The translations under genes were made by a program, and so were the position numbers. From positions 78,831 to 142,830 of the forward strand of contig JACKET010000018.1 in the NCBI GenBank assembly GCA_020632875.1: a stretch of 64,000 nucleotides of DNA, read 5' to 3'. Below are positions 49,971 through 62,231 of the stretch, piece by piece. Under the pieces are notes generated by a model. The model was not told where the DNA came from. It ran no database searches and saw nothing but the letters and a program-made list of their open reading frames with translations. Source of the DNA: Alphaproteobacteria bacterium. GTDB taxonomy: Bacteria; Myxococcota_A; UBA796; GCA-2862545. Each line of letters starts with the position of its first letter. The first letter of the stretch is position 1.

Positions 49971-50612
49971 TTACGGTCGCCAGCCCCGTAGCAACGCCTC
50001 CACCGCGTCGCGCAGCACCGGGCCTGAGTGCAGCTCGGGATCCGGGATGCGGCTGTCGCGCTTGCGGAAGTGCAGGCAGCCAAAGACCGTGCCCCACAGC
50101 GCCATCGTGCGGCGCATCGGGTTGCCCGGCGTGATCTCGCCGTTCGCCTCGGCCTGGCCGATGCGCTGTGCCACCCCGAGCAGGATGGGCATCACGGCGT
50201 CCTGCACCTGCGCGGCCTGCTCGTCGTCGAGGATGCGGCGCGGGTCGGAGATGGCGAGCTCGAGCAGCGCGAAGCTCGTGGAGTGCTCGCGGCCGAAGCT
50301 CTCGACCGCGAGGGCCGTCTCGCGCACGCCCTCGAGGCCCGACGACGTGCGCCGCTCGTCGATCCAGACGCCGAGCTGGCTGATCGAGTGCACCTGCAAC
50401 GCCGCGAGCAGCTCCTGCTTGCTCGCGAAGTACCGGTAGAGGCCGCCGACCGCCACATCGGCCCGCTCGGCGAGGCCCGGCATCGTGAGGCCGTCGAACC
50501 CCGACTCGACGATCATCTGCATCGCGGTGGAGAGCAGCAACCGCGTCTTTTCTTCGCGCTTGCGCTGGCGCCTTCCGGGAGCTGGGTTATCCAAAGTGCG
50601 AACCTCATTCAC
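49971..50612 (-). CDS. TetR-family transcriptional regulator
   Basis: 213 residues from a GTG at 50612. The N-terminal helix-turn-helix is clear: 'EEKTRLLLSTAMQMIVESGFDGLTM' and 'AERADVAVGGLYRYFASKQELLAAL'. The C-terminal ~140 residues form the ligand-binding domain. It diverges from the D-aminoacylase-like gene across 59 bp; TACGCT (minus strand) lies 9 nt before the start. A regulator divergent from one structural gene often controls it, so it may repress the amidohydrolase. No operator palindrome could be assigned by eye. Confidence 0.9.
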   Translation of the reverse strand: MNEVRTLDNPAPGRRQRKREEKTRLLLSTAMQMIVESGFDGLTMPGLAERADVAVGGLYRYFASKQELLAALQVHSISQLGVWIDERRTSSGLEGVRETALAVESFGREHSTSFALLELAISDPRRILDDEQAAQVQDAVMPILLGVAQRIGQAEANGEITPGNPMRRTMALWGTVFGCLHFRKRDSRIPDPELHSGPVLRDAVEALLRGWRP

Positions 50613-50671
50613 TTTTTGAACAGCGTACCCGAAGCCGCCGCTCTCCGGCGCAGGTAACAGGAGTCCCCCCC

Positions 50672-52432
<1,761 letters not shown>

Positions 52433-52442
52433 TTGTGTGAAC

Positions 52443-52465
52443 GCGCGCAGGCGACCTGTGCGCGC
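52443..52465 (+). terminator. Possible GC-rich hairpin after the amidohydrolase gene
   Basis: GCGCGCAGG and CCTGTGCGCGC flank a 3-nt loop 9 bp after the stop, with a small bulge. No T-run follows, so intrinsic termination is only possible. Confidence 0.3.
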
Positions 52466-52596
52466 CACCACAACGGGCGGATGGCCCGCGCGCAGCCGAG
52501 GCATCGTGAGCCCGCGCGTGGAGCGCATCCACGGCGCCTCCTCTGCGAAACCCGCCTGGCACGCCCCGTGCTCTACCCCTCCGTGCGGAGGGACGC

Positions 52597-54219
52597 ATGG
52601 GACGGAAGCTCGTGGGAGTCGCGCTGATCGCGCTGGCCTGCAAGGGGAAGGAGCCGGAGGGCATCGGCGTCGACTTCCCCGACGCCGGCCCGAACGTCGT
52701 GGAGCTCGAAGCGAGCGACGACGTCGGCGCGGTCACGTGGGCGGGGACGGACGACGGGGAGACCGTCGTCATCGACGCGATGGCGGGCTCCGTCGACGGC
52801 ACGGCCTTCGAGGCGACCTTCGAGGGCGGCGTCCCCACGGCGTCGACCGTCGGCGGAGCCAACTGGGCGTGGCAGGCGCAGGGCGATGGGACGTTCGACG
52901 CGACGTGGGGCTCGGCCGCCGCGGGCACCGAGTCGATTGCCGGGATCCGGCCGGATCCGGACCTGCTGGGCGAGCTCGAGGCCCAGTCCCAGGCGCGGGT
53001 GGTGATGACCCTGCCGGAAGGGGCGCCGGAGCTCGCCGCCCAGTGCATCGCCGCCATGAGCCTCGGCCTCGTCCTGAAGGCCAGCCGGGATCTGGAGTGG
53101 ACGACCGAACACCGGCGTGACGTGCAGACCTGCCTCGATCAGCATCCCGACTTCGTCGATCAGGTCGTCCAGTACTGCACGCTCGAGTACTACGTCATCG
53201 CGCCGCTCGCGGCGGCCCGGTCGCAGTGCGACGACGAGCCCGACCCGCAGAAGTGCCGGCGGCGCCTCGACGCCGCGGTGGACCACTCGCGGGACTACGG
53301 TGCGCTCGTGATCGGGAGCCTCGAAGGGCTCGCCCTCACGCTCGGCGAACGGCTCGACGCAGGCGGCACCTGTCCGTGGGGCGAGGAGCCCGGCGACCTG
53401 AACCTCACCATCGAAGCGGTGCGCGACACGAGCGGCGCGGACGCCCTCATCGGCGGGGCTGCCACGCTGCCCCTGCCCGCGACCTTCGACCTCCGCCTGG
53501 TCGACGCACCGGCGTCGCTCGATGGAGCCACGGTCTCGCTGAGCATCGGCGGGACCGCCGTGGTCGAGGAGGACCTGCTGCTCGCGAGCCAGTCCCTCGT
53601 CCTGCCCGCCGGCGCGATGGACCTGTTCACCCCGACCCCCGTCACGGCCCGCGCCACGCTGTCCGACGGCTCGACGGGCGCGGACACCGTCACCGTCACC
53701 GCCACGCCCGACACGCGGGAATTCGACGTCGCCACCATCACCACGCGACTGATGACGACCTGGACCTACACCGACGGCTCCGGCACGGTCACCGTGACCG
53801 AGCAGACGGGCAACATCGCGTTCGGCGGAACCGAACCCCAGATGGCCGGGACCTGGAACGCCGACGGGACCGTGTTCGACTCCTCCTGGGACTACGACGA
53901 CCAGGGCGTGCAGATGACCGGCGCCGTGCACCTCGAGCTCTCTGCGACCCGCGACCGCATCGACAGCTTCTCGTTCGAGTGGGGACGCGACGATCCGGGG
54001 CCGGCCGTGTGGACGCGCACCCTGACCGGCGGCGGCATCCCGTTCAGCTCGTACACGGCGGGCTCCAACCTCCGCTACGTCGCCACCGACATCGGCGTCG
54101 ACTGCACCGAGGTCACGTCCTTCACGCTCGACGAGACGCTCTTCGACGGCGGGAGCCAGTCGGTGGAGTTCGCCTGCGTCCCCGATTCGAGCGTCACCAT
54201 CGCGCTCTTCCCGCTGTGA
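52597..54219 (+). CDS. Large lipoprotein of unknown function
   Basis: 540 residues; ATG after GGAGGG. Signal MGRKLVGVALIALAC with lipobox LALAC (C15). Most of the mature protein is beta-rich, Asp/Thr/Gly-heavy strands, with one helical section in the middle carrying four Cys ('AQCIAAMSLG', 'VQTCLDQHP', 'VQYCTLEYY', 'RSQCDDEPDPQKCRR'). No repeats or catalytic motifs are apparent. It is convergent with the M55 peptidase, ending 4 bp from its stop. Surface or periplasmic role unknown. Confidence 0.68.
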   Translation: MGRKLVGVALIALACKGKEPEGIGVDFPDAGPNVVELEASDDVGAVTWAGTDDGETVVIDAMAGSVDGTAFEATFEGGVPTASTVGGANWAWQAQGDGTFDATWGSAAAGTESIAGIRPDPDLLGELEAQSQARVVMTLPEGAPELAAQCIAAMSLGLVLKASRDLEWTTEHRRDVQTCLDQHPDFVDQVVQYCTLEYYVIAPLAAARSQCDDEPDPQKCRRRLDAAVDHSRDYGALVIGSLEGLALTLGERLDAGGTCPWGEEPGDLNLTIEAVRDTSGADALIGGAATLPLPATFDLRLVDAPASLDGATVSLSIGGTAVVEEDLLLASQSLVLPAGAMDLFTPTPVTARATLSDGSTGADTVTVTATPDTREFDVATITTRLMTTWTYTDGSGTVTVTEQTGNIAFGGTEPQMAGTWNADGTVFDSSWDYDDQGVQMTGAVHLELSATRDRIDSFSFEWGRDDPGPAVWTRTLTGGGIPFSSYTAGSNLRYVATDIGVDCTEVTSFTLDETLFDGGSQSVEFACVPDSSVTIALFPL

Positions 54220-54223
54220 GGAC

Positions 54224-55006
54224 TCACAGGAACCGGAGCGCCCTCAGCACCTCGAACCACGCGTCCGTCTCGAACCGGACGGTGCGCTCGGTCGCGAGGC
54301 GGGCGCCGGGGTACCACTGCTTCTCCCAGGCCTGGCGCGGGTCCTTGTAGTCGACCTCGAGCGCGAAGGGCCCGGCGGGACGGCGCGGCGCGGGGAGGTC
54401 GGCGAGCGCGGCCGTGACGCCGGTGCGGATGGCTTCGACGACATCGGCGGGGTGCCGGGCGATGGTCGCGCGACCCTGACCGCGGCCCGAGGCGACCGCG
54501 CGCGCGCCGAGCGCCTCGGCATGGGCGCACAGCGCCTCGTCGCCCGAGGCGAACGCCAGGGGGATGCCGAGCTCGGCGGCCATCCACGCGTGCAGGTGGA
54601 GCTCGGCGACGCGCGCGCCGTTCACGCGGACCTCGGCGTAGCGCCCGGTCATGGTGTGCGCGAGCGGGTTGGCGCTGGAGCCGGCCTCGCTGTGGTACCC
54701 GATCAGCACGAGCGCATCGAAGCCGTCGTCGATGCCTTCGATCATCATGTGGGGGTGACCGCTCCACTCGCGCACCAGCTCGACGCCGCCGGGCAGCTGG
54801 TCGCCGCGGAGGTTGCGCGCGCTCGCGTGGGCGTCGCGCACACGGATGCGCGTGGCGCCGGCGGCGAGGGCCCCTTCGCAGGCGGCGTTCACCTCGTCCT
54901 GCATCTGATCGCGGTAGAGGGCCCAGTCCGGCGCGCTGCGGTCGCACTCGTCCCAGTGGCAGACGCCCGTGATCCCCTCGATGTCGGCGCTGACGAACAC
55001 GCGCAT
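54224..55006 (-). CDS. dppA: M55-family D-aminopeptidase (DppA-like)
   Basis: 260 residues; ATG at 55006 after GGGGAGG; a TATGCT hexamer further upstream may be the -10 box. 'MRVFVSADIEGITGVCHWDEC' is the family N terminus (metal ligands D8, E10), followed by 'ACEGALAAGATRIRVRDAHA' (D and H ligands), 'DALVLIGYHSEAGSSANPL' and 'ASGDEALCAHAEALGARAV'. DppA is a self-compartmentalising zinc aminopeptidase specific for N-terminal D-amino acids, as in D-Ala-D-Ala. No signal peptide; cytoplasmic. The open frame continues upstream but is antisense to hflX. It fits with the D-aminoacylase and S66 genes as part of D-amino-acid/muropeptide breakdown. Confidence 0.93.
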   Translation of the reverse strand: MRVFVSADIEGITGVCHWDECDRSAPDWALYRDQMQDEVNAACEGALAAGATRIRVRDAHASARNLRGDQLPGGVELVREWSGHPHMMIEGIDDGFDALVLIGYHSEAGSSANPLAHTMTGRYAEVRVNGARVAELHLHAWMAAELGIPLAFASGDEALCAHAEALGARAVASGRGQGRATIARHPADVVEAIRTGVTAALADLPAPRRPAGPFALEVDYKDPRQAWEKQWYPGARLATERTVRFETDAWFEVLRALRFL

Positions 55007-55091
55007 GCAGCCTCCCCGGTCGCGTCGCAGCATATCCACCCGGCGCGACCGGCCGGGGTGCGCGGGATAGCTTCTGTGCCTGGAGGACCGG

Positions 55092-56339
55092 ATGTCGCGA
55101 CCGCGTGCCGTGCTCGTGGGCGTGCTGGTGCCGGACCGCGAGCCCGACGACCTCGAAGCGTCACTCGACGAGCTCGGCCGGCTGTGCGACACGCTGGGGC
55201 TCGACGTGGTCGGGCGCGTCACACAGCGGCGCTCCGGAACGGGCTCCGCCAACGTGCTGGGCGAGGGCAAGCTGCAGGAGCTCGGCGAGTGGACGGGCGT
55301 GTTCGGCGACCCGTCCGCGGACGTCGTGGTGGTCGACCACGAGCTCACCCCGAGCCAGCTGCGCAACCTGCAGAACGCCACGGGCGCCGAGGTGCTCGAC
55401 CGGAACGGCGTGATCATCGAGATCTTCAGCGGCCGGGCGCGCACGCGCGAGGCCCGGCTGCAGGTCGAGCTCGCGCGCCTGGCCTACCTCGCACCCCGGC
55501 TGCGCGAGCTCGGCGGGCCGTCCGAGCGCCAGGCCGGGCGCGGCGCCGGCGAGACGGCGTTGCAGCTCGACAAGCGCCGCATCCGCGACCGGATGGCCGA
55601 GCTCCGCCGCGAGCTGGCCGAGATCGAAGCCACGCGCGGGGTCGTCCGCGACCGTCGCACCGACTCCCGGCAGGTCGCGCTGGTCGGGTACACCAACGCC
55701 GGCAAGTCGAGCCTGATGCGCGCGCTCACGGGCGCCGAGCCGTACGTGGCCGACCAGCTGTTCGCCACGCTCGACACGACCGTCCGCCGCCTGCATCCCG
55801 AGGTCACGCCGCCCATCCTGGTCACCGACACCGTGGGCTTCATCAAAGACCTCCCGCACAGCCTGGTCGCGTCCTTCCGGTCCACGCTCGACGCGGCGAA
55901 CGACGCCGGGCTCCTGCTGCACGTCGTCGATGCGAGCGACCGCGACTGGCGCCAGCAGGAGCGCGTCACCGCCGAGGTCCTCGAAGAGATCGGCGCCGAC
56001 GACCTCCCGCGCGTGCTGGTGTTCAACAAGTGCGACCAGCTCCCGCCCGGCGCAGAAGACGCCCTGCGCGCCGAGCGTCCCGACGCCTGGTACACGTCCG
56101 CCCACGTCCCCGCGCGGGTGGCCGACCTGCACGATCGCATCGCCGCCCGGTTCCGCGCCGACGACGAGGAGTTCGAGCTCTTCGTCCCCTGGGATCGCTC
56201 GGGCCTCATCGGGCAGGTGCGCGCCGAGGCCCACGTCGTCTCCGAGGACTACGAGGACGACGGGGTGCGGTATCGTCTGCGCGCTCCCGCGAAGGCCGCG
56301 GCGAAGCTCCAGGCCGCCTGTGGAGGGCCCCTCTCGTGA
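55092..56339 (+). CDS. hflX: Ribosome-splitting GTPase HflX
   Basis: 415 residues. ATG after GGAGG. The N-terminal HflX domain ('SGTGSANVLGEGKLQEL', 'VVVVDHELTPSQLRNLQ', 'VLDRNGVIIEIFSGRA', 'LQVELARLAYLAPRL') precedes a G domain with G1 'VGYTNAGKSSL', G3 'TDTVGFI' and G4 'FNKCD'. The Gly-rich linker 'ERQAGRGAGETALQLDKR' is typical. HflX separates stalled 70S ribosomes, especially after heat or antibiotic stress. It is translationally coupled to the DsbA-like gene by GTGA. A TAGCTT hexamer about 25 nt upstream may be the -10 box. Confidence 0.96.
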   Translation: MSRPRAVLVGVLVPDREPDDLEASLDELGRLCDTLGLDVVGRVTQRRSGTGSANVLGEGKLQELGEWTGVFGDPSADVVVVDHELTPSQLRNLQNATGAEVLDRNGVIIEIFSGRARTREARLQVELARLAYLAPRLRELGGPSERQAGRGAGETALQLDKRRIRDRMAELRRELAEIEATRGVVRDRRTDSRQVALVGYTNAGKSSLMRALTGAEPYVADQLFATLDTTVRRLHPEVTPPILVTDTVGFIKDLPHSLVASFRSTLDAANDAGLLLHVVDASDRDWRQQERVTAEVLEEIGADDLPRVLVFNKCDQLPPGAEDALRAERPDAWYTSAHVPARVADLHDRIAARFRADDEEFELFVPWDRSGLIGQVRAEAHVVSEDYEDDGVRYRLRAPAKAAAKLQAACGGPLS

Positions 56340-56923
56340 TCGCGCTGTTGCTCTCGGCCCTCGCCGCCGAGCCCACCGGGGCCGCACTCGCGGCGACCCT
56401 CGAAGAGACCTCGAACGAGCTGCGCCCGAGCGACATCGTCGTGCTGGCCGCCACGAACAAGAAGGCGCCGGTCGTGGTGCAGTACAGCGACTGGCGCTGC
56501 CCGCACTGCATGTTCGCCCTGCCGAAGGTCCTCGAGGCCGCCGAAGCGAGCGGCGCCGAGCTGCGCTTCCGGAACTTCCCGCTCGAGGCGCCGTGCAATC
56601 CGGTGATGGGCGACCGCGCACCGAGCGGCGACCACCGCTGCGAGCTCGCGCGCGTCTCGCTCTGCGCCGACACCACCGGGCGATTCCGCGACTTCGCGCG
56701 CGACCTGGCCGCCAGCGACGAAGCCGCCGTCGAGCGGTGGCTCGCCGACCCGAGCCTCCAGGCGTGCAGCCGCGAGGGGGCCGTGGCCGAGCGCCTCGAC
56801 ATGCAGGTCCGCGCCGGCATGGGCGACCAGCTCGTCGGCACCCCGACGTTCTTCGTGCGTGTGAAGAAGCGCTGGGTGTCGACCTCCGACCCGAGCGTCG
56901 TGGCAGGCCTGCTCACCCCGTAG
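56336..56923 (+). CDS. DsbA-like periplasmic thioredoxin-fold protein
   Basis: 195 residues from a GTG overlapping hflX (GTGA). Signal MIALLLSALAAEPTGAALA; active site 'YSDWRCPHCMFALP' (C55-C58), cis-Pro in 'VGTPTFFVRVKKRW'. The CPHC motif is that of E. coli DsbA. A second Cys set ('EAPCNPVMG', 'HRCELARVSLCADT') resembles that of the DsbA part of the VKOR fusion at 6.8 kb. It probably introduces disulfides into exported proteins and may be re-oxidised by that VKOR domain. Linkage to hflX has no known functional meaning. Confidence 0.88.
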   Translation: MIALLLSALAAEPTGAALAATLEETSNELRPSDIVVLAATNKKAPVVVQYSDWRCPHCMFALPKVLEAAEASGAELRFRNFPLEAPCNPVMGDRAPSGDHRCELARVSLCADTTGRFRDFARDLAASDEAAVERWLADPSLQACSREGAVAERLDMQVRAGMGDQLVGTPTFFVRVKKRWVSTSDPSVVAGLLTP

Positions 56924-56935
56924 CCGAGGTTCTCC

Positions 56936-58384
56936 GTGCGATTCCTGCATCCTACCCGCGATGCCGAGCTCGAGCTCGCCCTCGAGGACGTCTTCATCCT
57001 GCCCGGCTGCTGGGAGGGCGGGTCCCGCCTCGAGACCGACCTCCGCCCGCCGGACTTCGCGGGCGGCTCGCATCCCGTGGTCGCAGCGAACATGAACGCC
57101 GTGACCGGCAAGCGCATGGCCGAGGCGATGGCGCGGTTCGGCGGGCTCGGTGTGCTGCCGCAGGACATGGCGCTCGAGCACGTCGAGCGCATCGTCCGGC
57201 ACATCCAGGGCGCCGACCCGCGCTACGACACGCCGCTCTGGGTGCGGCCGACCGCCACGCTGCGCGACGTCGAGGGCCTGATCCACAAGCGCGCGCACAA
57301 GATGGTCGTCGTGGTCGACGAATCGCACCGGCCCGTCGGCATCGTGAAGCCCGGCGACCTGCGCGAGCGCGACCAGTACGCCCCGGTCAGCGACGTGATG
57401 ACGCCGCGCCCCGTCACCCTGCCCATCGGCACCACGAACCGCGACGCGTACCTCCACATGGAGGCCGCGCGGGTCCACTCGGTGCCCGTGGTCGACACCG
57501 ACGGGCGCCTGCACGGCGTGCTCACGGCCGAAGACGCCGTGCGGCTCGAGATCCTCGCGCCGAGCCTCGATGCCGACGGGCGGCTGATGGTCGCGGCGGC
57601 CGTCGGGATCAGCGCCGATGCCGTCGAGCGTGCCGTGGCGCTGGCCGAGCTCGGGGTCAGCGCGCTCGTGCTCGACACCGCGCACGGCCACCAGCGCCGG
57701 ATGCTCGAGACCATCGCCCGGGTGCGCGAAGCGCTCGGCGGGGCCGTGCCGATCGTCGCGGGCAACGTCTGCACGGCCGCGGGCACGCGCGATCTGGTCG
57801 AGGCCGGCGCGGACGTGGTGAAGGTGAACGTCGGTCCGGGCGCCATGTGCACGACCCGAATGCAGACCGGCGTCGGCCGCCCGACCTTCTCGGCCGTGGC
57901 GGAGTGCGCCGCCGAGGCCCGCCGGCTCGGAAAGCACGTCTGGGCCGACGGGGGCGTGCGGCACCCCCGCGACGTCGCGCTGTACTGCGCTGCGGGCGCG
58001 TCGCGCGTGATGGTCGGCACGATGATGGCCGGCACGTGGGAGAGCCCCGGCGACATCCAGGTCGACCCCGAGGGCCACCTGTACAAGGTGAACTGGGGCA
58101 TGGCGTCGGCGCGGGCCGTCAGCGACCGCACCGCGGGCCTCGACCCGTTCGACCGGGCGAAGAAGGGCTTCTTCCGCGAGGGCATCAGCCGCAGCCGCAT
58201 CTACCTGCGCGAGGGCCAGGAGTCCGTCGGCGCCATCCTCGTCGACATCATCACCGGGCTGCAGTCGAGCCTCACGTACGTCGGCGCGCGGGATCTCGAC
58301 GCGTTCCACGCGAACGCCGTGATCGGCGTGCAGACCGTGGCGGGCTTCGGCGAGGGCACGCCCCACGGGCGGGTCCGGCGATGA
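56936..58384 (+). CDS. guaB1: GuaB1-type GMP reductase (IMP dehydrogenase-related)
   Basis: 482 residues from a GTG. The barrel is interrupted by a CBS pair (residues ~100-205: 'VSDVMTPRPVTL', 'VPVVDTDGRLHGVLTAEDA'). Key motifs: 'AANMNAVTGKRMAEAMARFG', 'GVSALVLDTAHGHQRRML', 'PIVAGNVCTAAGTRDLVEAG' and the catalytic loop 'VGPGAMCTTRMQTGVGRP' (C305). The AMCTTRM wording and overall length are those of GuaB1, characterised in actinobacteria as a CBS-regulated GMP reductase rather than IMPDH. It would convert GMP to IMP with NADPH. It lies 12 bp after the DsbA-like gene. Gmk and Rsh elsewhere in the window act on the same nucleotide pool. Confidence 0.9.
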   Translation: MRFLHPTRDAELELALEDVFILPGCWEGGSRLETDLRPPDFAGGSHPVVAANMNAVTGKRMAEAMARFGGLGVLPQDMALEHVERIVRHIQGADPRYDTPLWVRPTATLRDVEGLIHKRAHKMVVVVDESHRPVGIVKPGDLRERDQYAPVSDVMTPRPVTLPIGTTNRDAYLHMEAARVHSVPVVDTDGRLHGVLTAEDAVRLEILAPSLDADGRLMVAAAVGISADAVERAVALAELGVSALVLDTAHGHQRRMLETIARVREALGGAVPIVAGNVCTAAGTRDLVEAGADVVKVNVGPGAMCTTRMQTGVGRPTFSAVAECAAEARRLGKHVWADGGVRHPRDVALYCAAGASRVMVGTMMAGTWESPGDIQVDPEGHLYKVNWGMASARAVSDRTAGLDPFDRAKKGFFREGISRSRIYLREGQESVGAILVDIITGLQSSLTYVGARDLDAFHANAVIGVQTVAGFGEGTPHGRVRR

Positions 58385-58398
58385 GGGTCGGCGCGCGG

Positions 58399-58404
58399 TA
58401 GAAT
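58399..58404 (+). promoter_or_regulatory. Candidate -10 element of a leaderless promoter (DUF2341-like surface protein)
   Basis: TAGAAT, the closest match in the window to a consensus -10 box, at -12 to -7 relative to the ATG at 58411; the spacer CCGGGC has no ribosome site. Confidence 0.6.
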
Positions 58405-58410
58405 CCGGGC

Positions 58411-59974
<1,564 letters not shown>

Positions 59975-59997
<23 letters not shown>

Positions 59998-60862
59998 CCG
60001 CGCGGATCCGGCCCAGCGCCCGCTCCGTGCGGCTGGATTCGAGGTCGAGCTGGATGCGGGTCCAGACCTCCGCGTCGAGCTCCAGCCGGTCGGCGAGGTC
60101 GGCTTCGCCCGCCGCTCGGGCCTCGTCCGCTTCGGCGTAGAGGCGCGGGAGATCCGACGCGACGCGCAGATCGACGCGCCCCTCGGGGATGCCCGCGAGC
60201 CCGTCGGCCTTCCCGAGCGCCTGCTGGTGCGCGCGTGTCGCGGCCTCGGCGTCGACGATGGCCTGGGGTACGGCGGTGGTGCGCTTCGTGCAGCCGGACG
60301 CCGCGAGCTCGGCTTCGATCGCCGCGGCCTCGGGGAAGAACGCCGCATCGACGGGGATGCCCGCGAGCAGGCGCTCCACGCGCTTCGGCTTGCCGCGCCG
60401 GTGCTCGAGCTGGGCGGCGCGCGCCCGGGCCAGGGCGACGACGCCCGAGCCGTTCGGCACCTGGAGGTAGAAGCCGAGCGCCTTCGCCGGGTCGAGGTCG
60501 GCGTAGAGCGCGCCGAGGTCGATGTAGGCGAGGTTCTTCACCTCCTCGAGGACTGCTGGATCGCGCGCCTCCCCCTGCCAGTCGAGCACGTCCTGCGCGA
60601 GGGCCGCGGCCAGGCGGAGCTGGTCCCCCCGACGGAGCGCCCGGGCTCGCAACAGCGCGGCGAGCGGCCACCGATCCGAGGTCGCCGGGACGCGCTCGAA
60701 CCACTCCAGCGCCGCCGTGTCCCCCTGCCGCCACAAGCGCATACCTGCGGCGAAGAGCACGTCCCCGTCGAGCGATTCGGACGCGCTCCCCTCCTCCAGC
60801 ACCCGGTCGACCGCCCCTTCGACGCCCGCCCGGGCCACCACGAGTGCGAGCAAGGCCCACAT
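59975..60862 (-). CDS. Exported TPR-like helical protein of unknown function
   Basis: 295 residues; ATG after GGAGG. Signal MWALLALVVARAGVEG. The body is almost entirely helical with TPR-like spacing ('RLWRQGDTAALEWFERVP', 'ALFAAG'-like, 'LAYIDLGALYADLDPAKALG', 'LRVASDLPRLYAEADEAR') and a single Cys pair near 'ASGCTKRT'. It lies 19 bp after the AmpG-like transporter and ends inside the convergent surface-protein gene. No family recognised; a periplasmic scaffold is possible. Confidence 0.62.
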
Positions 60863-60881
60863 GTTCCCTCCACGCGAGGAG

Positions 60882-62231
60882 CTATCCGCTCGCGCCGCCC
60901 CGCGCGTCCTCGGGCCCGTAGCGCATCAGGAACACGATGAGGGCGGCGGACGGGAGCGCGAACAGCGCCGTGACGACGTAGAACCCGGCCCAGCCGACCA
61001 TCTCGGAGAGAGGCCCCGACGTGGCGGAGGCGAACGACTTGCAGAACAGCGAGTACGCCGAGCTGAACAGGGCGTACTGGGTGGCGGCGTACTGGCGCTC
61101 GGTGAGCGACGACAGGTACGCCACGAACACGGTCCCGACGTACCCGGCCGCCAGGTTGTCTGCGACGATCACGACGAGCAATGCCAGATCCGACGGTGTG
61201 TTCACCACCGCCGTGGTGTCGCCGGACGCCGCCAGGTCGAGCCCGGGGCCCGCGGCCATGGCGAGCCCCGCGAAGGCCCCGTTGGTCAGCAGCGTGATGA
61301 CGGCCCCGACGAGCAGCGCGGGCATCAGCCGGTACCGCACGGCGACGAACCCGCCGAGGAACCCGCCGAAGACCGTGGGCCACGGACCGAACAGGCCGGT
61401 GATGACGCCCACGGTGTCCTTGTCGTACCCGAGGTCGGCGTAGAACGGGCTCGCCATCGTGCCCATCGTGAAGTCGGACAGCCGGTACAGCCCGACCAGC
61501 AGCAGGACCGGAACGACCCAGCGGCCGTAGCGCGCCACGATCTGCCAGAACGGCTGCACGACCGCGTCGACGCCGATGCGGAGGATCGACTTGTCGCGCT
61601 CGGCCGCCCGCGCGGGTCGGTCGGGCTCGCGGATGAACAGGACGAGGCCCGCGACGAGCGCCATGACGCCCGCCATCGTGGCGTAGGCCGCGAACCAGCC
61701 CGCGCGGTCGGCGATCACGAGCCCCAGGCCCGCGAACATGATCGCCAGGCGGTACCCGAGGATGTAGACGGCCGCCATGTTCGCCTGCTCGTCGTCGGGC
61801 GCGGCCTCGATGCGCCACGCATCGACGGCGATGTCGAGGGTCGCGCCGCCGTACGCCAGCACGAAGGCGCCGACGAGCGTCTGGGTCAGCGAGACGGCCG
61901 GATCCGACGACCCGATCAGCAGCAGCCCCGCGATGATGCCGAGCAGCGCGAGCAGCATCCAGCTCCGGCGCTGCCCGAGCATCGCCGTGAGGAACGGCAG
62001 GCGCACGCGGTCGACCACGGGCGCCCAGAACACCTTGAGCGAGTACGACAGGCTCACGGCGTAGAAGCCGCCGATCACCGTGCGGTCGATGCCGACCTCG
62101 CGCAGCCAGAACGAGAGCTTCGAGAACACCATCATCAGCGGCAGGCCCGACGCGAAGCCGAGCACGAGCATCGCGGCGATGGACCACTTGAGGTAGGGCC
62201 GGATCCACTCGACGAATGCGGCCCAGCTCAC
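60882..62231 (-). CDS. MFS transporter, AmpG-like
   Basis: 449 residues from a GTG that overlaps the TetR stop (GTGA). About 12 hydrophobic segments. 'LGFASGLPLMMVFSKLSFWLREVG', split here at the conserved 'GFASGLPL', plus 'SLSYSLKVFWAPVVDRVRLP', 'LGQRRSWMLL' and 'TQYALFSSAYSLFCKSFASA' are the hallmarks of AmpG-type permeases, which import anhydro-muropeptides for peptidoglycan recycling. Relatives in the same MFS branch move acetyl-CoA or other solutes, so the substrate is probable rather than certain. The S66 peptidase at 10 kb would act on imported muropeptides. The TetR gene immediately upstream likely regulates it. Confidence 0.85.
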   Translation of the reverse strand: MSWAAFVEWIRPYLKWSIAAMLVLGFASGLPLMMVFSKLSFWLREVGIDRTVIGGFYAVSLSYSLKVFWAPVVDRVRLPFLTAMLGQRRSWMLLALLGIIAGLLLIGSSDPAVSLTQTLVGAFVLAYGGATLDIAVDAWRIEAAPDDEQANMAAVYILGYRLAIMFAGLGLVIADRAGWFAAYATMAGVMALVAGLVLFIREPDRPARAAERDKSILRIGVDAVVQPFWQIVARYGRWVVPVLLLVGLYRLSDFTMGTMASPFYADLGYDKDTVGVITGLFGPWPTVFGGFLGGFVAVRYRLMPALLVGAVITLLTNGAFAGLAMAAGPGLDLAASGDTTAVVNTPSDLALLVVIVADNLAAGYVGTVFVAYLSSLTERQYAATQYALFSSAYSLFCKSFASATSGPLSEMVGWAGFYVVTALFALPSAALIVFLMRYGPEDARGGASG

